This document shows, piece by piece, positions 8,208-17,047 of a stretch of 64,000 bases of DNA. Origin of the DNA: Nocardia aurantia (GTDB lineage: Bacteria; Actinomycetota; Actinomycetes; Mycobacteriales; Mycobacteriaceae); contig NZ_WEGI01000002.1 in assembly GCF_009604425.1 (NCBI RefSeq), positions 620,001 through 684,000 of the forward strand, in the 5' to 3' direction. The notes under the pieces are model-generated. The model was not told the origin of the DNA. It searched no databases and saw nothing but the letters and a program-made list of their open reading frames with translations. The translations under genes and the position numbers were made by a program. The first letter of the stretch is position 1; the number at the start of each line of letters is the position of its first letter.

Positions 8208-9127
8208 AGATACCAGTCCGGCTCCCACTCCGGCAGCTCGCGCAGCTTGTCCGGGTTGCGCACGATCTGGATCGCGCTGATCCGCCCGTCGTCGATGGTG
8301 AACGACATCACGCCGAGATGGCTGCCGTCGAACACCGCCAGGCCGGGCCGCCCGTTGACCAGCACAGTGCGGCCGGAGGCGTTGGTGCCCGCCCGGAACC
8401 AGCCGAAGAACAGCTTCGCGACCACCTCGGCGCCGCTGACCGGCCGCCGGATCGCGGGCACCTTGCCGCCGCCGTCGGAGATCAGGGTGACGTTCTCGTC
8501 CAGCACGCCCACCAGCGCGGACAGGTCACCGGAGCGCCAGGCCAGCGCGAACGCGGACACCACCTTCTCGTGCTCGTCGCGGCTGGCCGGGAACCGCGGC
8601 GTGCCCGCCTCCACATGCTTGCGCGCGCGAGAGGCCAACTGCCGCACCGCGGCCGGGGTACGGCCGACCACCTCGGCCACCTCCGGACCCGACATCCCGA
8701 ACACGTCCTGCAGCACGAAGGCGGTGCGCTCGGCCGGCGACAGCGATTCCAGCACCATGAGCAGCGCGGTCGTGACCCGCTCGTCCTGGGTGACCCGATC
8801 GGCGGGATCGTCCCACGAGGTCACCTCCGGCTCCGGCAGCCATTCACCGACGTACTGCTCGCGGCGGGCCCGCGCCGAACCCAGCTGGTCCAGCGCCAGG
8901 CGGCCGGTGACGGTGCTGAGCCAGGCGCGCAGATTGTCGATCCGCTCGGTCGCCGAGCCGTTCTCGTGCCAGCGTTGCAGCCTCAGCCACGCCTCCTGCA
9001 CGACGTCGTCGGCGTCGCTGAGACTGCCGAGCGTGCTGTAGGCCAGCCGGCGCAGATACGGGCGCAACTCCTCGAATCGGCGCGCCAGTTCTGTCCGCTC
9101 GATGTCGCCCACGATCGGCTCGGTCAC
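8204..9127 (-). CDS. ECF41-type RNA polymerase sigma factor with SnoaL-like C-terminal extension
   Basis: Sigma region 2 is visible as YLRRLAYSTLGSLSDADDVVQEAWL and region 4 as LSPAERTAFVLQDVFGMSGP with the HTH at VAEVVGRTPAAVRQLASRAR. A SnoaL-like domain follows in the last ~110 residues. Three motifs diagnostic of the ECF41 group are present in order: WLPEP in the linker, DGGGK in the extension and NPDKL near the C-terminus. In this group the fused extension replaces a separate anti-sigma factor. I place the start at GTG 9127 because GGAGAGG lies eight bases upstream; the frame also allows ATG 9181. The usual linked oxidoreductase, carboxymuconolactone-decarboxylase or epimerase target gene is not adjacent. 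Confidence 0.9.
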   Translation of the reverse strand: MTEPIVGDIERTELARRFEELRPYLRRLAYSTLGSLSDADDVVQEAWLRLQRWHENGSATERIDNLRAWLSTVTGRLALDQLGSARARREQYVGEWLPEPEVTSWDDPADRVTQDERVTTALLMVLESLSPAERTAFVLQDVFGMSGPEVAEVVGRTPAAVRQLASRARKHVEAGTPRFPASRDEHEKVVSAFALAWRSGDLSALVGVLDENVTLISDGGGKVPAIRRPVSGAEVVAKLFFGWFRAGTNASGRTVLVNGRPGLAVFDGSHLGVMSFTIDDGRISAIQIVRNPDKLRELPEWEPDWYL

Positions 9128-9223
9128 GGCCACCACCTCTCCCGCATGCGATCCGCCCGGTTCCGCGGACCTTCTCACCATGATGACGACGTCGCCGCGG
9201 CGACTGTGACACGCCCGGCCGAC

Positions 9224-10234
9224 TCAGGTCCGCGCGACGTCGCCGACGGGCTGGATGAGGCAGCTCAGGAACCGGTCGGGCGCACCGGCGTGCCGGACGG
9301 CATGCAGCTCGACCGGCACCCAGCCGCCGTCGACGGTCAGCAGCCGCACCGTCATCCGGCCGGATTCCTGCCGTCCACCGGCCAGTTCGGTCAGCACCCG
9401 CAGGTAGTCCTCGCGATCGCCGGGATGGATGAGATGACTGCTCAGCAGGTTGTGGTCGGACCGCGGCGGCGGCGCCGTGCCGTGCGAGGCCGGATGGTGC
9501 CGCCAGGCGATGCCGGGCAGCGGCGGGGTCAGCCATTCGATGATCTGCATGTTGCGCAGATCGATCAGCGCGGTGGTGCCGCCGAGCAGCGTGGCGGTGG
9601 TGTCGTGGTGGTGAGCGGGCAGCGCGAGGTCCGGTTCATGCCCGGCCTCCGCCCGCAGCAGCAGGCCGCGCAGCCGATCGGGGGCGTGGTAACGGAACCA
9701 GCCGTAGACCCGCGCGATGTCGCCGTCGGCCGTCAGCACTCGCATCGGTCCCTCCCATCCGGTGCCCGGCCGGGGCTCGAGCGCGGCCGCGATCAGCCGA
9801 TCCCGGCCCTCACACTCCAGTACCCGGGACAAGAACCAGGCGCCGTGCAGCAGCGGGTGGCCGGCGGGCAGGACCGCGCCGCCGAGGCCGCCGCTGCGCA
9901 GCGTCCATTGAGGGCCGTGCCAGACGAAGACGTCCGCCGGCGGCGGATCGTCGCGCGGGGCGCCGGTCGCGCCGACCCACAGCCGCACGGCCGCCACCGC
10001 ACCCTCGTACCCGGCGATCGGCACCGCGACGACGTCGAAGCCCGCACCGCGGATCAGGGCCCGGCGTTCGCAGGTCCGGCCGGAGTCCACCGCCTCGGCG
10101 ATCGCGACCTCGGCCAGGGCGGTGAGGAAGCCGGGGCGGACGGCCCGTTGCAGCGACCGTTCCCGTGCCACGCCCTCGCCCGGGATGTGCCGGACGACCC
10201 GATCCGGGCGCGCGGCGTCGATCAGATACCACAC
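9224..10234 (-). CDS. Possible PAS/GAF-type sensory protein (Rv3651/DUF5593-like)
   Basis: A 336-aa soluble protein beginning VWYLIDAARPDRVVRHIPGE at GTG 10234, preceded by GGGAGG at about the right distance; the frame extends to 10435 but the extra residues are Pro/Arg-rich. The first two thirds alternate beta strands and helices, and the last third reads like a PAS fold (IEWLTPPLPGI, then SSHLIHPGDREDYLRVLTEL, as in PAS flanking helices). The overall pattern recalls the actinobacterial Rv3651-like proteins, but I have not aligned them. No effector domain is fused. It sits between the ECF41 sigma gene and a divergent acyl-CoA ligase. Confidence 0.4.
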   Translation of the reverse strand: MWYLIDAARPDRVVRHIPGEGVARERSLQRAVRPGFLTALAEVAIAEAVDSGRTCERRALIRGAGFDVVAVPIAGYEGAVAAVRLWVGATGAPRDDPPPADVFVWHGPQWTLRSGGLGGAVLPAGHPLLHGAWFLSRVLECEGRDRLIAAALEPRPGTGWEGPMRVLTADGDIARVYGWFRYHAPDRLRGLLLRAEAGHEPDLALPAHHHDTTATLLGGTTALIDLRNMQIIEWLTPPLPGIAWRHHPASHGTAPPPRSDHNLLSSHLIHPGDREDYLRVLTELAGGRQESGRMTVRLLTVDGGWVPVELHAVRHAGAPDRFLSCLIQPVGDVART

Positions 10235-10341
10235 AGTCTTCCCTCCCCGCACCGCACTTCTCCGAGCCCCCGAGCGCCCGCCTGTGAGTCTAGTAGCGGC
10301 GGCTGTGCGTATCGCCGGGCGGGCGTGGCAGACTGCCGGGC

Positions 10342-11901
10342 ATGGGCGAGCATCCGGCACCGGTTGTGCGGTGCGGCAACCGGATTCGGCGGCATTCCGA
10401 GGTGCACGAACGGGCCGGGCGGCTGGCGGCGGCACTGGCGGCCGCCGGGGCGGGCCGCGGCGCGCGAGTGGCGCTGTTGCTGCGCAACGACATCGAGTTC
10501 CTGGAGGCGTCGCTCGCGGTGGCGGCCACCGGCGCGAATCCGGTGCCGATCAACACCGCGTGGACCGCCCCGGAGGTCGCGCACGTACTCGCCGACAGCG
10601 GTCCGCTGCTCGTCGTCGTGCACACCGAATTCGTCGGCGTGGTCGAGGGCGCGCTCGACATCGCGGGCGCCACAACGGGAGTCGTGGAGGCGGCGATGCC
10701 GCCGGAACTGCTCGCCGAGGCCGGGCTCGACGCGGCGCTCGCCCGGCCCACCGGCCGGCACCGCCTGCTCGAGGACCTGATCGCCGCCGAGCCGCGACCG
10801 CTGGGCCAGGTCGAGGGCGCGATCGCCGACTCGATGGGCCTGATCTACACCTCCGGTACCACGGGACGGCCGAAAGGTGTACTGCGCGAACGGCTCACCG
10901 CCGAGCAGCTGCTGTCGATCGCGGGTGCGACCGCCACCCGGATGGGACTGACCCCGCAGGCCGAGGTGCTGGTCGCCGGGCCGCTGTACCACACCAGCCC
11001 GAACGCCGTTGCGGTGCTGGCACTCCGGATGGGCGCCTCGATCACCGTGATGCCGCGATTCGATCCGCGGCGGTTCCTCGACCACGTGCAGCGGTATCGG
11101 ATCACCCAGGCGAAGGTGGTGCCGACCATGCTGTCACGGCTGCTGTCGCTGCCCGCCGAGGTGCGCGCGGGCTACGACGTGTCGAGCCTGACCCACCTGA
11201 TTCATTCGTCGGCGCCCTGCCCGCCCGCGGTGAAACGCGCCGCGATCGAATGGTTCGGGTCCGCGGTGCGCGAGTTCTACGGCTGCACCGAGGCGGGCAC
11301 GATCACCTGGATCGACGCGGAGGAGTGGCTCGCTCATCCGGGCAGTGTCGGGCGGCCCGCCGACGGTTCCGCGGTGGTGGTCGCCGACGCGGCCGGACAT
11401 CCGTTGCCGCCCGGGGAGATCGGCGACGTGTACGTCCGGGGCGCCGACTACTGGCCCGATTTCCACTACCTCAACCGCACGGGCGGCCACGACGGCCCGG
11501 TGCCCGGCCGGCTGTGCGTCGGCGACACCGGCTACCTCGACGAGGACGGATTCCTCCATCTCACCGGCAGATCCGCGGAGATCATCATCCGCGGCGGGGT
11601 GAACATCCATCCCGCCGAGATCGAGCACGCGATCATGGCGATTCCGGCGGTGGAGGATGTCGCGGTCTTCGGCATCCCCGACGCGGATCTCGGCGAAACC
11701 GTTGCCGCGCACATCGTCCCGCGACCCGGCGCCACCCTCACCCCGGCCGGCATCGCCGGGGCACTGCGCGAGCGCCTCGCGAAGTTCAAGCACCCCACCA
11801 CGATTCGCATCGTCGCGAGCCTCCCCCGGGACGACGCCGGCAAACTGCGCAAACAATCGCTGCGCGCCGAGTACGCTCCCGGCCCCGGTACCGGCCGGTG
11901 A
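10342..11901 (+). CDS. Acyl-CoA synthetase (AMP-binding, FadD-like)
   Basis: A 519-aa ANL-superfamily ligase that activates a carboxylic acid through an acyl-adenylate and transfers it to CoA. Motifs in order: P-loop IYTSGTTGRPKG (about 172-183), GPLYHTSPN, the A5 motif FYGCTEAGTI, the hinge GDTGYLDEDGFLHLTGR and the catalytic-Lys end DDAGKLRKQ. The N-terminal domain is slightly short compared with long-chain FadD enzymes. Upstream, 107 bp separate it from the divergent PAS/GAF-like gene; downstream the carbonic anhydrase gene starts after 28 bp, probably in the same transcript. The acid substrate cannot be inferred. Confidence 0.88.
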   Translation: MGEHPAPVVRCGNRIRRHSEVHERAGRLAAALAAAGAGRGARVALLLRNDIEFLEASLAVAATGANPVPINTAWTAPEVAHVLADSGPLLVVVHTEFVGVVEGALDIAGATTGVVEAAMPPELLAEAGLDAALARPTGRHRLLEDLIAAEPRPLGQVEGAIADSMGLIYTSGTTGRPKGVLRERLTAEQLLSIAGATATRMGLTPQAEVLVAGPLYHTSPNAVAVLALRMGASITVMPRFDPRRFLDHVQRYRITQAKVVPTMLSRLLSLPAEVRAGYDVSSLTHLIHSSAPCPPAVKRAAIEWFGSAVREFYGCTEAGTITWIDAEEWLAHPGSVGRPADGSAVVVADAAGHPLPPGEIGDVYVRGADYWPDFHYLNRTGGHDGPVPGRLCVGDTGYLDEDGFLHLTGRSAEIIIRGGVNIHPAEIEHAIMAIPAVEDVAVFGIPDADLGETVAAHIVPRPGATLTPAGIAGALRERLAKFKHPTTIRIVASLPRDDAGKLRKQSLRAEYAPGPGTGR

Positions 11902-11929
11902 TCCGCCCGGCCCGGCTAGGGTCGGCGGT

Positions 11930-12445
11930 ATGAAGATCAGACTGGGTGAATTCGAGCCGCAGGTCGACGAGACGGCGTGGCTGGCGCCGAACGCGACCGT
12001 GATCGGCCGGGTGCGGCTCGGCGCCGAGGTCGGCATCTGGTACAGCACCGTGGTCCGCGCCGATGTCGAGGACATCTCGATCGGCGCTCGCACCAACATC
12101 CAGGACGGCTGCGCGCTGCACGCCGATCCCGGATTCCCGCTCGTCATCGGCGCCGGAGTGTCGGTGGGGCACAACGCGATCCTGCACGGCTGCACGGTCG
12201 AGGACGATGTGCTGGTCGGCATGGGCGCGACGGTGCTCAACGGCGCGGTCATCGGGACCGGCAGCCTGATCGCCGCCAACGCCCTGATTCCCGAGGGCGC
12301 GCGGATCCCGCCGGGCTCACTGGTGGCCGGCGTACCGGGCAAGGTCCGCCGGGAACTGGGACCCGCCGAGATCGACCGCATCCGGCTCAATGCCGCCGTC
12401 TACGTGCACAACATCGGCGCGCACCGGGACGCCGAGGTGATGTGA
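11930..12445 (+). CDS. Gamma-class carbonic anhydrase-like protein
   Basis: A 171-aa left-handed beta-helix protein built of hexapeptide repeats (ATVIGRVRLGAEVGIWY, VRADVEDISIGARTNIQDG and so on) with a C-terminal helix (AEIDRIRLNAAVYVHNI). The three zinc-binding histidines of gamma-carbonic anhydrases are placed as expected: one in ALHADP and two in GHNAILHG. The family hydrates CO2 or transfers acyl groups; many members are of unproven activity. It follows the acyl-CoA ligase by 28 bp on the same strand. Confidence 0.85.
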   Translation: MKIRLGEFEPQVDETAWLAPNATVIGRVRLGAEVGIWYSTVVRADVEDISIGARTNIQDGCALHADPGFPLVIGAGVSVGHNAILHGCTVEDDVLVGMGATVLNGAVIGTGSLIAANALIPEGARIPPGSLVAGVPGKVRRELGPAEIDRIRLNAAVYVHNIGAHRDAEVM

Positions 12446-12598
12446 AAGAGCCCACACCGGGCTGCGGAGTGGACACATTTTGTTAACATTTTCGCCAACG
12501 TGCCCGGTGGAGCGGCCGATGACCTCGGTGCGGCGCACGCGCGACCCGAGCCCGCGCGGAATTCCGGGCTCGTTCGCGGGTGAGCAGGAGGTACCACG

Positions 12599-12793
12599 GT
12601 GGCGTACGAGCAGTCCGGTATGCACCGACCCGCCGGGCGGATCAGCGTGGCGGACATCGCCGCGGAGCCCGGTGGCATCGAGGCGCTGCGGCGCCGAGTC
12701 CACGAATTGCGCGCGCGGGGCATCGACTTCGCCGCCAATGCGATCGAGCGGGAGATGGTCGCGTTCGACCTGAACGTCGCCAACCGTCCCTGA
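12599..12793 (+). CDS. Small conserved-looking protein, 64 aa, unknown function
   Basis: GTG 12599 has a perfect AGGAGG seven bases upstream (12586-12591), which decides the start. The product is charged and helical (ISVADIAAEPGGIEALRRRV, then HELRARGIDFAANAIEREM), with no membrane segment, cysteine or known motif. The strong ribosome site and codon bias argue for a real gene. Upstream at 12475-12494 lies an A/T-rich stretch with the palindrome TGTTAACA, a possible promoter or operator. It precedes the TetR gene by 113 bp on the same strand. Confidence 0.6.
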   Translation: MAYEQSGMHRPAGRISVADIAAEPGGIEALRRRVHELRARGIDFAANAIEREMVAFDLNVANRP

Positions 12794-12906
12794 CATCGTC
12801 ACGCGAGCACGCGTCCCCCGGATCGGCCGCGAGTCGATGAGATACTGATCGACACCCTTCCGCGCCGGGTCGCTGCCCCGCGGACCGAATGCGACATGGA
12901 GACTCG

Positions 12907-13533
12907 ATGCCCACCGTTCCACCCATCCTGGCGCGCATCCTGGAGAAGCCGCGGGCCGACGGCGAACAGCTGCTGGAGAGCGCGCTGTCGGCGTTCCTGG
13001 ACTTCGGGATCAAGCGCACCAGCATGGGTGAGATCGCGCGGCGCGCCGGCATCAGCCCCGCCACCCTGTACCGGCGGTTCGAATCCAAGAACGACCTGGT
13101 CGAGGCGGTCGGGGTGCGGGAGGCGCAACGGTTCGTGGCGGCGATCGAGGAACGAGCCGCCCGGATCACCGGCGGCTCCGGCGTCGACGAGCTGGTGGAG
13201 ATCTTCGCGTCCTTCACGACCCTGCTCGCCCGCAACGAACTGCTGCAACGACTGCTGCGCACCGAACCCGAGCTGATCCTGCCGCGGCTGACCGTCGACG
13301 GCGGTCCCGTGCTCGAGGTCGGCCGCATCTACCTCGCCGAGAAACTGCGCGGTCTCCAGGAATCGGATACCGCACTGGATTTCGACCCCGACCTCGTCGC
13401 CGAGGTGCTGGCGCGCCTGGCGCAGTCGCTGATGCTGACCCCGGAGGGGCGGATCCCGCTGCGCGACGAATCCGCCGCCCGTGAATTCGCCCGCCGCACA
13501 CTGCTGCCCATGGTCGGCGTGCGTTCGTCCTGA
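12907..13533 (+). CDS. TetR/AcrR family transcriptional regulator
   Basis: A 208-aa regulator with an N-terminal TetR DNA-binding domain: LLESALSAFLDFGIKRTSMG, then EIARRAGISPATLYRRFESK, the recognition helix being SPATLYRRF. The C-terminal all-helical ligand domain is divergent. ATG 12907 follows GGAGACTC; an in-frame ATG at 12889 has no ribosome site. The gene converges with the DNA methyltransferase gene 14 bp away. No adjacent palindrome clearly identifies a target; the TGTTAACA element upstream of the small gene at 12599 is a candidate. Confidence 0.85.
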   Translation: MPTVPPILARILEKPRADGEQLLESALSAFLDFGIKRTSMGEIARRAGISPATLYRRFESKNDLVEAVGVREAQRFVAAIEERAARITGGSGVDELVEIFASFTTLLARNELLQRLLRTEPELILPRLTVDGGPVLEVGRIYLAEKLRGLQESDTALDFDPDLVAEVLARLAQSLMLTPEGRIPLRDESAAREFARRTLLPMVGVRSS

Positions 13534-13546
13534 GCGCGACCCGGAT

Positions 13547-15355
13547 TCACCCGGGCAGGCCGAAAGCGGCCGCGACCAGTTCGTCGAGCGCGCCGGGATC
13601 CGGTTCCGCGCCCTCGATCAGGTCGCGGACCAGGACGGTGAGCGCCTCGGCGGCCGGGGTGGACGGATCCGGAACCGGCAGCCGCGTCACGTACTGGGTG
13701 ATCCACCGGCGTCGTCCCGAGTACAGCCGGTTGCCGCAGACGGCGTCGTAGAAACGCAGGCCCAGCGCCGAATTGGCCACGCCCATCAGCAGATACGCGA
13801 ACCGGTCCGCCTCGGCCGCCGAGCCGTGCAGGTCCGGCACCGAGATCCAGTAGCAGTCACCGTTGACGATCGCGCCGCTGCGGTCGAACGCGAACCGCGG
13901 CGCCACGCTGATGTCCGGGAACACCAGTTTCGGCGACCGCCACAGGTGCGGCCGCTGCGGCACCCAGATCTCGAACCACTCCCGGCCCCCGCCCACCACG
14001 TAGTCACGCGCGGCGAGGACGTCCTTGTGCGTGGCCAGATAGGCTGCGGTGCAAGGGAATTCGGAGAGGTCGACGGGCGTGCGACGGGTCCGGGTGACAT
14101 CGTAGGGATAGAGCACCCGGGTCGGCCGCCCGCGGGTGATGCGCCACGGAGTCAGATCGTGGTGAGTGAGCAGGTCGAACAGCAACTCCGCCTCCGGTTC
14201 CGGCCGCACCTCATGCCACCGATCGGAGATGAACACCCGATCCGCGGTGGTCTTGATTCCCACCCGGATTCGCGCCAGCTCCCCGAAACTGTGCCAGGTT
14301 CCGGCCGCGATCCGCCGCAACCAGGCATCGGTATCCGGCTGCGACAACCGCCACGGGATACCGTTCGAGCCGTCGGCCGCCGTGGCGCGCTCGGCCGCAA
14401 CCGATCCCGCGGCCCCGCAGTCCAGTGTGCCGACCTGGACCGCGATGACCCGGCCGTCGTGCCGAACCACGGTGTCGCGGTCGGCGTTCAGTGCGGTGAA
14501 CAGGTCACCGGCCCGGCCGGTTGTCGCCGGGAGGGTCCGCGCGGCAACAGGATTCGGGCCGCGGTCGCCGGCGGTCCGCGGCAACGTTCGCGCGGCGGTA
14601 TCCGCCGACGCCTCGTACGCGGCGACGTAGCGACAGCTCCGGGAACCGCTCGTCCCCGGCGGCGGACGCACCGCGATGGTGACCGCGGGCAGCACCGCCG
14701 CCTCGAACAGTTTGGTGTCGCCGAGATCGTAGAGCTCCACCGGGATCAGGTCGCGGCACAGCAGCGCGCGCAGATTCGCCCCCGCCTTGGTGGTGAGAAA
14801 CCGGTTGGCGCACAGCAATCCGAGCACCCCGCCGGGCCGGAGCAGGCGCGGCACGCTGGCCACGAAGGGATGGGTGAGATCTATCCGCCCCGTGAGCCCG
14901 AACCGATCGCGCAGCAGCCGCGCCGTCCGCGCACCGAGTTGCTGGGTCCGCACATACGGCGGATTGGTGATCACCACGTCGAACTGCTCGTCCGCCAATT
15001 TCTCCGCGGCGTACAGAAAGTCGCCGACCTGCCAGGTCACGTCGAGTTTCGCGGCCCGCTCGCGCGCCACCCGCACCGCCGCCGGATCCAGATCGTAACC
15101 GGCGGCCCGGACCGGCAGGCCCGGAAACCGTTGCGCCACGGCATCTCCCAGTGCCAGCAGCAACTCCCCGTCACCACAGGCCGGGTCCAGGATGCGCAGC
15201 GTCTCCCCCGGAACCAGATGCGTCAGCAGCCGATCGGCCAGGAATCGCGCGAGCCGGTCCGGGGTGTAGTGCCGCCCGTGTCGTTTGCGCACACCGGCCC
15301 CGTCGAGCTCCCTGCCCGCCCGCCGGTCGATTGCTGGCCCACCCCAGCCATCCAT
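13547..15355 (-). CDS. Solitary adenine-specific DNA methyltransferase (Eco57I-like, gamma class)
   Basis: A 602-aa SAM-dependent methyltransferase. HYTP (29-32) is the typical N6A-methylase lead-in, DPACGDGEL (57-65) is motif I for SAM binding, and NPPYV (131-135) is catalytic motif IV, characteristic of N6-adenine methylation. The C-terminal half (about 330-600) has the look of a target-recognition region, ending with YLLMGVANSALGLRFYDAVCG and SGRRRWITQYVTRLPVPDP as in type IIG/Eco57I proteins. No nuclease motif is seen in the protein and no restriction gene adjoins, so it is either a methylase-only orphan or a divergent type IIG enzyme that has lost cutting. It lies in ordinary chromosomal context. 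Confidence 0.8.
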   Translation of the reverse strand: MDGWGGPAIDRRAGRELDGAGVRKRHGRHYTPDRLARFLADRLLTHLVPGETLRILDPACGDGELLLALGDAVAQRFPGLPVRAAGYDLDPAAVRVARERAAKLDVTWQVGDFLYAAEKLADEQFDVVITNPPYVRTQQLGARTARLLRDRFGLTGRIDLTHPFVASVPRLLRPGGVLGLLCANRFLTTKAGANLRALLCRDLIPVELYDLGDTKLFEAAVLPAVTIAVRPPPGTSGSRSCRYVAAYEASADTAARTLPRTAGDRGPNPVAARTLPATTGRAGDLFTALNADRDTVVRHDGRVIAVQVGTLDCGAAGSVAAERATAADGSNGIPWRLSQPDTDAWLRRIAAGTWHSFGELARIRVGIKTTADRVFISDRWHEVRPEPEAELLFDLLTHHDLTPWRITRGRPTRVLYPYDVTRTRRTPVDLSEFPCTAAYLATHKDVLAARDYVVGGGREWFEIWVPQRPHLWRSPKLVFPDISVAPRFAFDRSGAIVNGDCYWISVPDLHGSAAEADRFAYLLMGVANSALGLRFYDAVCGNRLYSGRRRWITQYVTRLPVPDPSTPAAEALTVLVRDLIEGAEPDPGALDELVAAAFGLPG

Positions 15356-15456
15356 ATCCGCATTGTGCCCGTTCGAACCCGGTTTCCGGGGCAGGTCCGC
15401 CCATCACGGTCCGACCGGTTCCGGCGCGGCCGCGAATTTTCCGGCAGACTGCGTGC

Positions 15457-16167
15457 GTGGGCTCGGAGATTTCGGGGGCGGGACCCCGCAAGAGATGGTG
15501 GCGGCGGCCGGTCATCCGGCGGGTGACGATCGGACTCACGGTGATCGTCGTGCTGCTGGCGGCGGTGGTCCTGGCGGCGGACGGCTGGGTCCGCTCGCGG
15601 GCGGCCGGCCGGGAGTACACCGCGACGACCGTGCCGCCCGCCGATGTGGCGCTGGTGCTCGGCGCGCAGGTCTACGCCACCGGGAATCCCTCCCCGTATC
15701 TGGCCGCGCGGCTGGACCTCGGCCGCGCCCTGCTCGAGACCGGGAAGGTGAAGGCGCTGCTGCTCAGCGGCGACCACGGGCAGTGGTCCTACAACGAGCC
15801 CGACGCCATGCGCCGCTATCTGATGAACAGGGGCGTACCGGCGGAGAAGATCGCGGTGGACTACGCCGGCTTCGACACCTACGCGTCCTGTGCGCGGGCG
15901 TACCGGATCTTCGGGGTCCGCAGAGCGGTCGTCGTCACCCAGGACTTCAGCGTGCCGCGCACGGTCGCGCTGTGCCGTGCGGTCGGAATCGAGACCACCG
16001 CGGTCGGCGATCACAGCCAGCCGCACAACGGCACCTACCGCCGGATCTGGCTGCGCGACCAACTCGCCGACACGAAGGCGGTGTATTCGATCGTCGCCCG
16101 GCCCGATCCGGTGCTCGGCGACCAGGAGACCACCGTCCGCGACGCGATCGCCGCCGACGGTGGCTGA
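15457..16167 (+). CDS. SanA/ElyC/YdcF-type membrane protein (DUF218)
   Basis: A 236-aa protein with a basic N-terminus and one membrane segment (about residues 20-44), then a DUF218 domain: VALVLGAQVY, YLAARLDLGRALLETGKV, LLLSGDHGQWSYNEPDAM, and YASCARAYRIFGVRRAVVVT. This is the SanA arrangement, with the domain outside the membrane. SanA-like proteins affect envelope permeability and vancomycin resistance in enterobacteria; their chemistry is uncertain. GTG 15457 is chosen because upstream codons lie within the divergent methyltransferase's promoter region. It converges with the porin gene at 16176. Confidence 0.85.
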   Translation: MGSEISGAGPRKRWWRRPVIRRVTIGLTVIVVLLAAVVLAADGWVRSRAAGREYTATTVPPADVALVLGAQVYATGNPSPYLAARLDLGRALLETGKVKALLLSGDHGQWSYNEPDAMRRYLMNRGVPAEKIAVDYAGFDTYASCARAYRIFGVRRAVVVTQDFSVPRTVALCRAVGIETTAVGDHSQPHNGTYRRIWLRDQLADTKAVYSIVARPDPVLGDQETTVRDAIAADGG

Positions 16168-16175
16168 TCCGATCC

Positions 16176-16988
16176 TCAGCCGATGCTGAACGGCCTGCCC
16201 CACAACGTCTGTGAGCCGTCCATGACGTTGTCGTGGACGGTCACCGTCGTGTAGGCGCGGGCCTCCGCGGCGCCGGCGCAGCCGTCGATCGACAGCGCGT
16301 GGTCCACATACTGCGTGATGCCGTCGGTGCCGGTGAAGGTGTAGGTCTGCACCTGTTTGGTGGTGACCGACCCCGGTTTCAGGTGCAGCGACATGTTCGG
16401 ATCCCCGTACGGCGAGAGACCGTTGCCGTCGACGCCCACGCCGAGATCCCCGGTGCCGACGGTCAGCCCACCGCCGCCACCTCCGCCGCCGTAGCCGCCG
16501 CCGGACCCGCCGCCACCGCCGGCATCGCCGCCCCCGGAGTCGCCGCCACCGCTCTGGTCGTCGCCCTGGTCATCGCCGGGCTCACCCTGGCCCTTCGCGC
16601 CACCTTTGCCCGGACCGGCGGACTGCCCCGCCGAATCGCCACTGCCCTCGGCATGCACCCCGCTGCCGAGATCGACCTGGCAGCCGAGCAGATATCCGGT
16701 CTCGATCCGGCCGCCGGTCACCTTGACCCCGTCCGGCGCCGCCACATGCACCGAGGTCACCCCGGAGACCCACGCGTTGCGCGACAACGGATTGTCGGCG
16801 ATCGAGGACGAGATCGTCGCGTGTTCCCCGCTGCGGTCCACGTCGATGGTCAGCCCGTCCCGGGTGTTCAACTGAATATGCCCGTCGGGCAACGCGACCT
16901 GGGTGTCGGCGTGCGCCGCGCCGCCGGCGGCGATCAGCATCGGCACGCTGGCGAATGCCACGAATACCGAGCTCAGGGCACCTCGCAT
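16176..16988 (-). CDS. MspA-family porin with a glycine-rich insertion
   Basis: A 270-aa exported protein with a signal peptide (SVFVAFASVPMLIAAGGAAHA, cleavage after about residue 27). MspA-family blocks follow: VALPDGHIQLNTRDGLTID, SRNAWVSGV, GYLLGCQVDLGSG and the C-terminal IDGCAGAAEARAYTTVTV ending GRPFSIG. Residues 113-177 are an unusual Gly/Ser/Asp-rich stretch absent from the neighbouring paralogue. MspA-type proteins form octameric pores through the mycolate outer membrane for small hydrophilic solutes. ATG 16988 gives a normal signal peptide; ATG 17051 would overlap the upstream stop (ATGA) but adds 21 polar residues before it. It is downstream of the second porin gene and probably co-transcribed, as for NfpA/NfpB. 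Confidence 0.85.
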   Translation of the reverse strand: MRGALSSVFVAFASVPMLIAAGGAAHADTQVALPDGHIQLNTRDGLTIDVDRSGEHATISSSIADNPLSRNAWVSGVTSVHVAAPDGVKVTGGRIETGYLLGCQVDLGSGVHAEGSGDSAGQSAGPGKGGAKGQGEPGDDQGDDQSGGGDSGGGDAGGGGGSGGGYGGGGGGGGLTVGTGDLGVGVDGNGLSPYGDPNMSLHLKPGSVTTKQVQTYTFTGTDGITQYVDHALSIDGCAGAAEARAYTTVTVHDNVMDGSQTLWGRPFSIG

Positions 16989-17047
16989 GGCGGGCTTCCG
17001 CTTTCCTGTGCCGGGTCGTCCCGGTTCGTCGATGAGGGACACGGCGC

